A DNA stretch of 64,000 nucleotides from Ardenticatenaceae bacterium (lineage in GTDB: Bacteria; Chloroflexota; Anaerolineae; Promineifilales; Promineifilaceae). A program made the position numbers and the translations under genes. The notes below the pieces were generated by a model that saw only the letters and a list, made by a program, of their open reading frames with translations, had not been told where the DNA came from and searched no databases. This document shows, piece after piece, positions 25,969-33,917 of this stretch. Every line of letters starts with the position of its first letter. Position 1 is the stretch's first letter. The DNA lies in the NCBI GenBank assembly GCA_020634455.1, contig JACKBQ010000002.1:1798001-1862000 (forward strand). Direction: 5' to 3'.

Positions 25969-27774
25969 CTAATCGTCGTTGAGCGAAAGAACCGCCATGA
26001 ATGCTTCCTGCGGCACTTCCACCGTGCCGATCATCTTCATGCGCTTCTTGCCCTTCTTTTGCTTTTCCAGCAGCTTGCGCTTGCGGGTGATGTCACCACC
26101 GTAACATTTGGCTAACACGTCCTTGCGCATCGCCTTGACGGTGGCCCGGCTGATGACCCGCTTGCCGGTGGCCGCCTGAATCGGCACCTCAAACATCTGG
26201 CGCGGAATTTTGCTCTTGAGCGCCGTCACCAGCTTCTGCCCGCGATTGTAGGCCATCTCCCGATGCACGATCATCGCCAGCGCATCCACCGGCGCTTTGT
26301 TCACCAGCACTTCCAGCTTCACCAAATCGGAAGCACGATACCCTGCCGCGTCATAATCCATCGAAGCATAACCGCGTGTACCGCTCTTCAGCTTGTCGTA
26401 AAAATCAATGATGATTTCCGCCAGCGGAATATCGAATTTGAGCACCACGCGGCCTGGCGCGGGATATTCCTGACCCACAAACTCGCCGCGCCGCTTGATG
26501 ACCAAATCCATCACCACGCCATAATATTCGTCCGGGGTGAAGATTTGAACGTGCATCCACGGCTCGCGAATCTCCTCAAAGGTACCTTCCTCGGGCAGTT
26601 CGGCCGGGCTGTCGATGATGATTTCTTCGCCCGTGTGGGCCATCTTCACTTCATAGCACACGCTGGGGGCGGTGGCAATCAGGTCCAGATCGTACTCGCG
26701 CTCCAGCCGCTCCTGAATGATTTCCATGTGGAACAGCCCCAAAAAGCCGCAGCGGAAGCCAAAATTAAGCGCATCAGACGTTTCCTGCTCAAAAACGAGG
26801 GCCGCGTCGTTGAGTTGCAGTCGTTCTAAAGCTTCTTTCAAGAGGGCGTAATCTTCGCCTTCGGTGGGGTAAAAGCCAGCAAAAACCATTGGCTTGACAG
26901 CTTTGTAGCCGGGCAATGGCTTCTGGGCGGGATGTTCACGCAGGGTGATGGTGTCGCCGACGCGGCATTCGCGAACTGTTTTGAGGCCGGTGGCAATGTA
27001 ACCCACCTCACCTGCGGAAAGCTTATCTACTGGCTTCATAGCAGGAGCAAACACGCCTATTTCTATGGGTTCGGCCGTTACCTCATTAGACATCATTTGC
27101 ACCCACTGCCGCTTGTTGAGCGTCCCCTCAAACACGCGCACGTAGGCTATGACGCCTTTGTAGGAGTCGTAGTGCGAATCAAAAACGAGGGCGCGCAGGG
27201 GCGCTTCGTAATCAATGGTGGGCGGCGGCACGCGCTTCACAATCGCTTCCAGCACCGCGCCAATGTTTTCGCCAGTTTTGGCGCTAATCGGAATCACATC
27301 CTCCGCGGGCAAGCCAATGATGTTTTCGACCTCTTCAGCTACGTCTTCGGGCATGGCAGCGGGCAAATCTATTTTATTTACGACGGGGATGATTTCCAGA
27401 TCGGCATCCAGCGCCAGGTAGAGGTTGGCCAGGGTCTGCGCTTCGATGCCTTGCGTGGCATCCACGACCAGCAGGGCGCCCTCGCAGCCGAGCAGGGCGC
27501 GGCTCACTTCGTAGCCAAAATCTACATGGCCGGGGGTGTCGATCAGGTTCATAATGTATTCTTCACCATCTTTGGCGGTGTACTTCATGCGTACGGCCGA
27601 AGCTTTGATGGTGACGCCTTTTTCCCGCTCCAAATCCATGCTGTCGAGCACTTGCTCCTGCATTTCCCGCTCGGTCAGGGTGCCGGTTTCTTGGAGCAGG
27701 CGGTCGGCTAAGGTTGATTTCCCATGATCAATATGGGCGATAATGCAAAAATTGCGAATGTTGCTTTGTGTCAT
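25969..27774 (-). CDS. lepA: Elongation factor 4 (LepA GTPase)
   Basis: A 601-residue translational GTPase of standard LepA length. G1 is AHIDHGKSTLADRL, G3 DTPGHVDF and G4 NKID; the C-terminus carries the LepA-specific domain (GAKIPRQMFEVPIQAA-like segment KSKIPRQMFEVPIQAATGKR and ARETVKAMRKDVL-like RATVKAMRKDVLAKCYGGD). It back-translocates or remodels stalled ribosomes. ATG 27774 (MTQSNIRNFCIIAHIDHG) was chosen since a longer frame reads through the divergent neighbour's leader. Confidence 0.97.
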   Translation of the reverse strand: MTQSNIRNFCIIAHIDHGKSTLADRLLQETGTLTEREMQEQVLDSMDLEREKGVTIKASAVRMKYTAKDGEEYIMNLIDTPGHVDFGYEVSRALLGCEGALLVVDATQGIEAQTLANLYLALDADLEIIPVVNKIDLPAAMPEDVAEEVENIIGLPAEDVIPISAKTGENIGAVLEAIVKRVPPPTIDYEAPLRALVFDSHYDSYKGVIAYVRVFEGTLNKRQWVQMMSNEVTAEPIEIGVFAPAMKPVDKLSAGEVGYIATGLKTVRECRVGDTITLREHPAQKPLPGYKAVKPMVFAGFYPTEGEDYALLKEALERLQLNDAALVFEQETSDALNFGFRCGFLGLFHMEIIQERLEREYDLDLIATAPSVCYEVKMAHTGEEIIIDSPAELPEEGTFEEIREPWMHVQIFTPDEYYGVVMDLVIKRRGEFVGQEYPAPGRVVLKFDIPLAEIIIDFYDKLKSGTRGYASMDYDAAGYRASDLVKLEVLVNKAPVDALAMIVHREMAYNRGQKLVTALKSKIPRQMFEVPIQAATGKRVISRATVKAMRKDVLAKCYGGDITRKRKLLEKQKKGKKRMKMIGTVEVPQEAFMAVLSLNDD

Positions 27775-27838
27775 GGGTGTAAGTATATCAAATTGGCGTT
27801 TTTTCGGTAGAATAGCCAAAATTTCTGCGAGGTGTTTG

Positions 27839-28333
27839 ATGAGTCCACATGATGAAACGGCCGATCCGCTACAACCGCACAGCCACGAACCCAATCCGGC
27901 CCCACCCAGTGCTGATTCGAGTTTTGAGCTGGTGCTGGAAAACGGCCGTTCCCAAACCATCACCGTCCACCATTTGCAACAGCTACCCAAGACATCAGTC
28001 GGCAACTGCTACATCGTCAGCACCGGGCACGGCACGTCTGGGCCATTTACCTTTACGGGCGTCACCCTGCTGGATTTTACGACTCATTTTTGTGAAGAAG
28101 CATGGTCTGAGTTAGAAGTCGTCAGCGCCGATGGCTTCGGCAACCGGGTTTTTGCCGGGGAGCTGCACCAGCCAGACCCGGCTGGCCCCATTCTGCTGGC
28201 GTATGAGATGGATGGCGAACCGCTGACGCGCGAACACGGTTTAGTGCGGATGATCGTGCCCAGCGAGCGAGATGATGCGCTGCGGCAGGTAAAATGGGTG
28301 GGGGAAGTGAGAGTGGTGAGGAAACGGCCGTAA
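27839..28333 (+). CDS. Molybdopterin-binding oxidoreductase domain protein, small
   Basis: A 164-residue protein. The core from about residue 50 (NGRSQTITVHHLQQLPKTSV, GNCYIVSTGHGTSGPFTFTG, VTLLDFTT, VVSADGFGNRVFAGEL, PILLAYEMDGEPLTREHGLV) matches the oxidoreductase molybdopterin-binding (sulfite-oxidase-type) fold. It lacks an export signal, and the cysteine that ligates Mo in sulfite oxidases is not clearly placed, so it may bind the cofactor differently or not at all. Start ATG 27839 has GAGG upstream. It diverges from lepA. Confidence 0.8.
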   Translation: MSPHDETADPLQPHSHEPNPAPPSADSSFELVLENGRSQTITVHHLQQLPKTSVGNCYIVSTGHGTSGPFTFTGVTLLDFTTHFCEEAWSELEVVSADGFGNRVFAGELHQPDPAGPILLAYEMDGEPLTREHGLVRMIVPSERDDALRQVKWVGEVRVVRKRP

Positions 28334-28364
28334 AAAAAGCCCCAGGCAAACAATCCAAGGGCTT
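28332..28364 (-). terminator. Intrinsic terminator of the PfpI-like gene
   Basis: Read leftward: AAGCCC, a 16-base loop, GGGCTT and a run of T. It follows the stop of the DJ-1/PfpI-like gene and lies against the 3' end of the molybdopterin-domain gene. Confidence 0.6.
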
Positions 28365-28394
28365 CTCACACTTAATTCTGCTTAAACAGGTCAA

Positions 28395-28871
28395 CTACGA
28401 GGCAAAGACGATACGCTCAGTCAAAGATTTCACAAAATCTTCTAGCCCCTGGTCACCTCTATGCTGTAGAGTGACACGTTCTGAACAAACTTGCTCTACA
28501 TCTTGGGCAAGGTGCTTGTTACTGCCTGTTACGGCCACACGACCCTGGCCAGTATTAAACTCCATCAACAGCGATTTCACACGAGCATCATGACGCAGCG
28601 CCTCACCATTTCGTCCCCCAGAGGGTAGAATTAGCCAACAATCTTCACCGGATGGGTCAAACGGTTTATCGGCCAGGGCGTAATCAGCTTTTAAGCCCAC
28701 TCCCTGACGACTGTAGACCAGCTTATCGAACAAGCTCACGCTTTTGATTGACAAACCAGCCTGGCGAAAGTTATGCAAGAAGTAGATTACTTCTAACTCA
28801 TCAAACCCATCGCCAATCAGGATGTAGCTTTGTGATCGTTTTTTACGGCCGTTGCGATATGGTAAAGACAT
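28395..28871 (-). CDS. DJ-1/PfpI family-like protein lacking the nucleophilic cysteine
   Basis: A 158-residue protein. The first strand-helix units (YILIGDGFDELEVIYFLHNF, RQAGLSIKSVSLFDKLVYSR) and CWLILPSGGRNGEALRHDAR fit the DJ-1/PfpI fold. The elbow where the family has A-I-C-H-G reads VAVTGSNKHLAQD, so the catalytic Cys is absent and the protein is probably a binding or sensory pseudo-enzyme. GAGGA precedes the ATG. It lies 75 bases downstream of the 59-residue membrane peptide gene in the same direction, which suggests co-transcription. Confidence 0.75.
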   Translation of the reverse strand: MSLPYRNGRKKRSQSYILIGDGFDELEVIYFLHNFRQAGLSIKSVSLFDKLVYSRQGVGLKADYALADKPFDPSGEDCWLILPSGGRNGEALRHDARVKSLLMEFNTGQGRVAVTGSNKHLAQDVEQVCSERVTLQHRGDQGLEDFVKSLTERIVFAS

Positions 28872-28946
28872 TTGGTTCCTCGTGTTGCCAACAACTCACA
28901 AGGTCGTGGCTTCAATGCAAATTTGAAATGATGAAGAGTTTGGGGC

Positions 28947-29126
28947 CTAAATTCCCCCGGTGCACACACCACCGCTACCAACACAATAACGCATGGTGGA
29001 ATCGCCTGCTATCTCAAGAACCCCAACCTGGGGCATGACAGAAAGCACAATGAAGGCAAGCAATGTAAGAACAACTAGAGCAAGAATAACAAAGGCCAGT
29101 TTATTTTGTTGAATCACAGAAATCAT
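28947..29126 (-). CDS. Small membrane peptide with Cys-X6-Cys C-terminal tail
   Basis: A 59-residue product starting MISVIQQNKLAF with one hydrophobic helix (VILALVVLTLLAFIVLSV, about residues 13-30), then an extracytoplasmic-looking tail MPQVGVLEIAGDST-MRYCVGSGGVCTGGI with two cysteines. A strong GAGGAGG ribosome-binding site lies 7-8 bases before the ATG, which argues that it is really translated; the longer TTG-initiated frame has none. The family was not recognised. The glycine/cysteine-rich end resembles precursor or signalling peptides. It diverges from the NB-ARC gene, and a triple heptamer repeat lies about 100 bases upstream of its start. Confidence 0.65.
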   Translation of the reverse strand: MISVIQQNKLAFVILALVVLTLLAFIVLSVMPQVGVLEIAGDSTMRYCVGSGGVCTGGI

Positions 29127-29229
29127 GGAAAACCTCCTCTCCAAAAATTGTTTCTTAAATAAAATTTTGCTTCTTTTTTGAAGCTGCCTAAACAATAGCA
29201 ATATTCAGGCTTAATGAACTACAAATTAG

Positions 29230-29258
29230 CTTCAATATGACTGCAACACCCCTGCAAA
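29230..29258 (-). promoter_or_regulatory. Triple 11-bp-phased heptamer repeat upstream of the membrane peptide gene
   Basis: Read on the minus strand: TTTGCAG (29258-29252), 4 bases, GTTGCAG (29247-29241), 4 bases, ATTGAAG (29236-29230), then CTAATTT. The heptamers recur every 11 bp, one helical turn. The same arrangement, including the following C-N-AATTT, is at 32014-32049 facing the histidine kinase gene. Direct heptamers with 4-bp spacers are the known binding pattern of AfsR/SARP regulators. Confidence 0.6.
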
Positions 29259-29302
29259 AAGTCTCGCATTGTGTGTAAGATAGATGGGCAAGTCCAAAAA
29301 AC

Positions 29303-30766
29303 ATGAATGATAGGGGTAAAAACAGCTTTTTCAGGCATGAAGCGAGGGATACTGTGATTAATTCTGACGATGTTTTAACTGCGTTGCGTCTATGGCATGG
29401 AGGAGATACGCTGCACTGGCCAATGTCTCATCTCCGCTTGGGTTTGGCGCTCTCTCAAACAGAGGATGCTTTTGGCACCCTGGCAGAAACTGGCACCGCA
29501 GCAAAAAACAGAGCCGTCCTCAGTTTTGGGTTAGAGCAGCTACGCAAAGCATCGCCCGAAGCTGAAGAGCTTTTAAGGGAGCGTTTTGAGCATCGGCGGG
29601 ATGTATTAACTGTTGCTAATCGGTTGAATATTTCTGAATCGACGCTTTATTACCGTCAACGGCAAGCAATCTCCCATCTCACAGAAATTCTCAATCAAAA
29701 AGAAAATTTAGCTAGCAGTGATTGGCGCAATAAAATGGAAAGTCGCTTAAGTATTCCATCCTATGAAACATTGGTGGGCATTGAGGAAGCGGAGGGGTTA
29801 CTAAAAAACGCCTTGTTTCTGGAAGATGAACAGTTCATCATTTCCATTGATGGTATCGGTGGGTTAGGCAAAACAGCATTAGCAGATTATTTGGCCCGGC
29901 AAATGCTCAAAACCACAAGGTTTGATGAGATTGCCTGGGTTACAGCCAAACATACGCATCTTTCTATGTTGGGGCGTTTGCAAATTGAAAGCGGCCGTCC
30001 CGCCTTAACCTTACCTTTGCTCATTGAGCGGCTTTGCAGTCAATTTGGCTTAAATGACAATCCAAACCAAACACATCTGCAACGGCAACGACTTCTCTAC
30101 ACGTTTATTAAGGAACGGCGCTGTCTAATCATCATAGACAACCTGGAAACGGTGGCGGATTATCAAACCCTGATACCTGAGCTTAAAAAATGGCAAAACC
30201 CTTCAAAATTCTTGCTCACCTCCAGAATTCGGCTTCTTTCAGAACCTGGCATCTTTTCTTATTCCCATAAAGAACTCAGCCAACAATCAGCGCTCCGGCT
30301 TGTACGCCAGGAGGCAAAGCGAGGGGGATTCAAAGATTTGACCCATGCCCCAGATGAAGATATCGTCAAGATTTTCAATATTGTCGGGGGAAACCCATTA
30401 GCCTTAAAATTGATTATTGGGCAGCTACGGTTTTATTCCCTGGCCAATGTCTTAAATCGGTTTGCTGCGAACCAGCCAACCGAAACAAATGAAGGGATTT
30501 TTGAATATATTTTCCGAGAAATCTGGGAGTCGTTGGATGATCAAAGCAAAACGGTGTTAGTCAGTTTAACGCAGGCGGGTGAATCTGGATTTACCCTGGA
30601 TCATTTAGTTGCGGTTTCTGAACTATCAGAAACGGCCGTTTACAACAGCCTTACCGGGCTCATTGTATCATCACTCGTGGATATTGCTGGCAGCTTGGTA
30701 GAAAGACGATACCGATTGCATCGTCTTACCGAAATTTTCTTACTACGCATGATAGAAGGGGCATAA
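29303..30766 (+). CDS. NB-ARC (STAND) ATPase with N-terminal helix-turn-helix
   Basis: A 487-residue AfsR-like ATPase. Residues 90-130 (FEHRRDVLTVANRLNISEST, LYYRQRQAISHLTEIL) look like a sigma-70 region 4 type helix-turn-helix. The NB-ARC module follows: Walker A DGIGGLGKT at 183-191, Walker B CLIIIDN at 274-280, the sensor-1-like LTSR at 304-307 and GGNPLAL at 362-368. A winged-helix region follows to the end. It lacks its own C-terminal repeat sensor; the TPR protein encoded three bases downstream probably supplies it. Likely an ATP-switch transcription regulator. A defence role, as for other STAND NTPases, is possible but there is no effector domain to support it. Confidence 0.88.
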   Translation: MNDRGKNSFFRHEARDTVINSDDVLTALRLWHGGDTLHWPMSHLRLGLALSQTEDAFGTLAETGTAAKNRAVLSFGLEQLRKASPEAEELLRERFEHRRDVLTVANRLNISESTLYYRQRQAISHLTEILNQKENLASSDWRNKMESRLSIPSYETLVGIEEAEGLLKNALFLEDEQFIISIDGIGGLGKTALADYLARQMLKTTRFDEIAWVTAKHTHLSMLGRLQIESGRPALTLPLLIERLCSQFGLNDNPNQTHLQRQRLLYTFIKERRCLIIIDNLETVADYQTLIPELKKWQNPSKFLLTSRIRLLSEPGIFSYSHKELSQQSALRLVRQEAKRGGFKDLTHAPDEDIVKIFNIVGGNPLALKLIIGQLRFYSLANVLNRFAANQPTETNEGIFEYIFREIWESLDDQSKTVLVSLTQAGESGFTLDHLVAVSELSETAVYNSLTGLIVSSLVDIAGSLVERRYRLHRLTEIFLLRMIEGA

Positions 30767-30769
30767 TTG

Positions 30770-31972
30770 ATGGCCGCTGTTGGCATCTCAGACCAAGCAA
30801 AATGGCGACACGTGCTTGAGCAACAAAAAATTGCCAATGCCCAGCGCTGGCTCCTGGTTTTAGAAACACATGCTGAACCAGCAAAATTAGTGCAAGAAGA
30901 TTACGATAATTTCCTAAGAGCATTAGAGACAACCCTGCAAAAGCCAAACACATTTGATATTGCGTACAAACTTTATCAACTGCTTTATCCGATCGTATTT
31001 GGGTATGCAGATTGGGACCGATGGCTCGTTTATTCACGTCAGGCGCTTCACACCAGCCAATTTTTGTTCATGCAAGAACGCGAAGCTTTACTGCTGGAGA
31101 AAACTGGCGACATTCTCTACCATAAAGGCGATCTTAAAGAATCAGAGGCAAGCTATCTGAAAGCCAGCCAAATCTATGAAAGCGAAGAAAGTCCAACATA
31201 CTATTATCGGACATTGGCCATGCTGGCTACGCTAAAAGATGTTCAGGGAGAAGTGGATGAAGGCATTAAACTTTGTCTAAAAGCCAAGCAGTTGGCCAAG
31301 ATGTCTGGTGACCAATTGGCAATTGCACACGCAAACTTAAATCTCTCAAACATTTATCGCAGAACTCGAAATTGGGCAAAAGCACGTGAATCTGCTCAAG
31401 AAGCGTTTGATCTATATCAGGGTTTAAATCTCCCTAACTTTCTTACAAAAGCATCCATAACCTTAATTTTAACCTGGGCTGAAACAGGTGAATGGGACAA
31501 AATTGGCCAACTTTCAAATGAGCTAATCGAGGTTCTAAATTCCTCTGGTGATGTACACAATTTAAGCCAACTCAAAAATAATCTGGGAATTTTGGCTTTT
31601 GGCCAGGAAAATTACCAATTGGCTGAGGCTGCCTGGCAAGAGGCATTACAGTTGCTTTCTCAAATTCAGGAACCAACGGAGCTGGCGAGCATTTACAATA
31701 ATTTGGGGATGGTGTACACCAAATTGGCAGAATGGGAAACGGCCGAATCCATGTTACTCAAAGCCATTACCTCATATCGCCGATTTGGGGATCTATTTAA
31801 CTGGGCTAACTCTCTGGATAATCTTTCCGATTTATATGAAGCTCAAGGGAAAACGGCCGAATTTAAACACACTTTGCAGGAAGCTATAGCTGGTTTGCAG
31901 GTGCTTAAAGAAACGCCACACGCCAATGAATTGCTGGAATACATGCAAAAAAGGGTGAAAAACGCCCAATAA
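30770..31972 (+). CDS. Tetratricopeptide repeat protein, likely partner of the NB-ARC ATPase
   Basis: A 400-residue soluble protein made mostly of TPR helices, for example ALLLEKTGDILYHKGDLKES, ANLNLSNIYRRTRNWAKARE, LKNNLGILAFGQENYQLAEA, IYNNLGMVYTKLAEWETAES and NSLDNLSDLYEAQGK. ATG 30770 follows the NB-ARC stop by three bases (a TTG lies between), so the pair is translationally coupled. In AfsR and related STAND proteins the TPR sensor is fused to the NB-ARC module; here the fusion is split into two chains. The ligand is unknown. Confidence 0.88.
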   Translation: MAAVGISDQAKWRHVLEQQKIANAQRWLLVLETHAEPAKLVQEDYDNFLRALETTLQKPNTFDIAYKLYQLLYPIVFGYADWDRWLVYSRQALHTSQFLFMQEREALLLEKTGDILYHKGDLKESEASYLKASQIYESEESPTYYYRTLAMLATLKDVQGEVDEGIKLCLKAKQLAKMSGDQLAIAHANLNLSNIYRRTRNWAKARESAQEAFDLYQGLNLPNFLTKASITLILTWAETGEWDKIGQLSNELIEVLNSSGDVHNLSQLKNNLGILAFGQENYQLAEAAWQEALQLLSQIQEPTELASIYNNLGMVYTKLAEWETAESMLLKAITSYRRFGDLFNWANSLDNLSDLYEAQGKTAEFKHTLQEAIAGLQVLKETPHANELLEYMQKRVKNAQ

Positions 31973-32013
31973 CCCCCTCCTTTTCGTCTTTTTCAGGCTT
32001 CTGTTCAATCGTA

Positions 32014-32049
32014 TTTGCAGTTACTTTGCAGGTGTTTTGCAGCCAATTT
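32014..32049 (+). promoter_or_regulatory. Triple 11-bp-phased TTTGCAG repeat upstream of the histidine kinase gene
   Basis: TTTGCAG at 32014-32020, 32025-32031 and 32036-32042, each separated by 4 bases, followed by CCAATTT. All three heptamers are identical. The end of the array is about 100 bases from the ATG at 32142, the same distance as at the membrane peptide gene. Confidence 0.7.
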
Positions 32050-32141
32050 AAGCGCTGTCTGTCCGCCGTGTGTTACCATGTTTGCGTTAAGAGTTCGTAC
32101 AAAAATAACCCTATTCACACTGCGCACCCTGTAAAGGTAAT

Positions 32142-32930
32142 ATGTCGTCAAATACATCGCCTCCAAAACCATATACCCAACAACTAGAAACAATTGGATT
32201 CCTGGCCACCGGAATTGCCCACGATTTTAGCAATTTACTAACCAGTATTGTGGGACAAACCTCACTGGCTTTGGCCACACTTCCCCAGGATAATGCAGCA
32301 CGGTCTCATATTGAAAAAGCAATGCAGGCGGCCGAATTTGCCGCTGAACTCACTCGCCAACTGCTCACCTATGCCAATTCTGAAGATGCGCCAAATGAGC
32401 TTATTGACTTGAATCAATTGATCAATGACACCATTGGCTTGCTAAATACAACGTTGTTGAATGGCCTCTCTTTGCAGCTCGATCTGGCCAATAATCTGCC
32501 GCCAATTGAAGCAAAGCGCGCTCATATGCAACAAATTATCATGAATTTAATCATCAATGCGGCCGAATCTATTGAAAATGGACAGGGCATTGTTTTACTG
32601 CGCACTGGCATTGAGATTTTGCGAGAGCATGACAACCGATACAAGTTTGCAAACGGCCGTTCCCCCCTCCCTGGCTCTTACACCTTCCTGCAAATTACAG
32701 ACACTGGCTGCGGCATGAGCTGCCAGCAATTGCAAAAAATCTTCTCCCCCTTCTTTACCACCAAACCAACCGGGCGCGGACTTGGGCTTTCTACCGTTTT
32801 AGATATCGTTAGCTTTTATCAGGGAGGAATTACTGTAGAGAGTCAGCCACAGTTGGGCACCACATTTTGCATCTTTTTGCCATTGCCCACGCATTTGGGA
32901 ATTATGCCCAATCTGGATTTATTGCATTAA
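32142..32930 (+). CDS. Orphan soluble histidine kinase
   Basis: A 262-residue kinase with only the catalytic parts. The phospho-acceptor box is GFLATGIAHDFSNLLTSIVG with His27. The N box is MQQIIMNLIINAAES, the G1 box DTGCGM and the F/G2 region FFTTKPTGRGLGLS. There is no transmembrane helix, PAS or other sensor domain, and no response regulator gene nearby, so the input must come through a partner protein. AGGTAAT precedes the ATG. It follows the TPR gene by 169 bases with a phased heptamer array in between, suggesting separate regulation. Confidence 0.9.
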   Translation: MSSNTSPPKPYTQQLETIGFLATGIAHDFSNLLTSIVGQTSLALATLPQDNAARSHIEKAMQAAEFAAELTRQLLTYANSEDAPNELIDLNQLINDTIGLLNTTLLNGLSLQLDLANNLPPIEAKRAHMQQIIMNLIINAAESIENGQGIVLLRTGIEILREHDNRYKFANGRSPLPGSYTFLQITDTGCGMSCQQLQKIFSPFFTTKPTGRGLGLSTVLDIVSFYQGGITVESQPQLGTTFCIFLPLPTHLGIMPNLDLLH

Positions 32931-33008
32931 AAACCTGTCCGAATATTGACCACAGAGCTCACATAGAACTTTGAGGCGAAGGTTCATTTCTCAGGTTCCT
33001 TTTTTCTT

Positions 33009-33039
33009 GCTTCGGCTGCGCTCAGCACAAGCCTGTAGC
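33009..33039. repeat. CTTCGRCT-GCTCAG-ACAAGCCTGT repeat (copy 1, 3' of tlyA)
   Basis: GCTTCGGCTGCGCTCAGCAC followed by AAGCCTGTAGC. Copy 2 at 33882-33912 is in the same orientation, so tlyA is flanked by direct copies. The nearby bases 32950-32975 also carry a CACAGAGCTC-type unit. Confidence 0.65.
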
Positions 33040-33054
33040 TTTTTCGGCTAGATT

Positions 33055-33849
33055 CTAATCAGAGGAATCTGGCGCTGCCAAAAGTGTATCCACGATTGTC
33101 TCTTCTACGGCATCAGCCACCCCCACTTTAAGCCAAACCAAAAACTCTACGTTGCCATCTGCACCCGTGACAGGCGATGTGGTAAGCCCCTGCACCCCAA
33201 AATTATTCTCGCGAAACCAATGCCACAATGCCTGCAACACCGAGCGATGAACGGCCGTATCCTTCACAATACCACCTCGCCCCACCTGCTTAGGCCCCGC
33301 CTCAAACTGCGGTTTAATCAACGCCACAATGCTGGCATCAGGCGTCAGCCACTGCTTTACCGCGGGCAAAATCAGGCGCAACGAGATAAACGAGACATCA
33401 ATTGCCACAAAATTGACCGGTTCGTCCAAACTTTCCACATAGCGCGCATTGGTCCGCTCCAGCACCACCACGCGCTCATCCTGCCGCAACGACCAATCGA
33501 GCTGGCCATACCCCACGTCAATGGCATACACGCGTGCCGCACCGTTTTGCAACAACACATCGGTGAACCCCCCGGTACAGGCACCCACATCAGCAGAAAT
33601 GGCTCCGCGCACATCCAAAGCAAACGTCTCTAGCGCACCTGCCAGCTTAAAACCACCTCGTCCCACATATGGCAGGGAGGCTTTCAGTGCAATAGCAGCT
33701 TCGAGGGGAACGGCCGTACCCGGTTTATCCACCATCGCCCCATCCACCAGCACCTCGCCAGCCAAAATGACGCCTTGCGCCTTCGACCGCGTCGGCACCA
33801 GCCCCCGCGCCACCAATAATTTATCCAAACGCTCCTTCTTCTTCGCCAA
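33055..33849 (-). CDS. tlyA: TlyA family rRNA 2'-O-methyltransferase / hemolysin-like
   Basis: A 264-residue protein with an N-terminal S4 RNA-binding domain (ERLDKLLVARGLVPTRSKAQ; AGEVLVDGAMVDKPGTAV) and an FtsJ-like SAM methyltransferase domain (SADVGACTGGFTDVLLQNGA, AIDVGYGQLDW, FVAIDVSFISLRLILP, LIKPQFEAGP). In mycobacteria TlyA methylates 16S and 23S rRNA cytidines; the hemolysin label is historical. No NAD kinase or recN gene is adjacent, unlike the common arrangement. It is flanked by direct copies of a short repeat. Confidence 0.95.
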   Translation of the reverse strand: MAKKKERLDKLLVARGLVPTRSKAQGVILAGEVLVDGAMVDKPGTAVPLEAAIALKASLPYVGRGGFKLAGALETFALDVRGAISADVGACTGGFTDVLLQNGAARVYAIDVGYGQLDWSLRQDERVVVLERTNARYVESLDEPVNFVAIDVSFISLRLILPAVKQWLTPDASIVALIKPQFEAGPKQVGRGGIVKDTAVHRSVLQALWHWFRENNFGVQGLTTSPVTGADGNVEFLVWLKVGVADAVEETIVDTLLAAPDSSD

Positions 33850-33881
33850 AACCGCTATTTCCTCAAAATCCTCTGTGATCT

Positions 33882-33912
33882 ACTTCGACTTTGCTCAGTA
33901 CAAGCCTGTGGC
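33882..33912. repeat. CTTCGRCT-GCTCAG-ACAAGCCTGT repeat (copy 2, 5' of tlyA)
   Basis: TACTTCGACTTTGCTCAGTA followed by CAAGCCTGTGG, matching copy 1 at 33009-33039 at most positions. This type of short repeat is scattered between genes in many bacterial genomes. Confidence 0.65.
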
Positions 33913-33917
33913 AAAAT

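Noticed and set aside
27775..28005. Longer lepA start encoding a Cys/Ser/Gly-rich extension
   Set aside because: No homology to LepA and it would overlap the divergent molybdopterin-domain gene; ATG 27774 gives the standard length.
29303..30766. Abortive-infection or Avs-type defence ATPase
   Set aside because: STAND proteins can be defensive, but no nuclease, TIR, protease or membrane effector domain is present and the N-terminus is HTH-like, so a regulator is the simpler reading.
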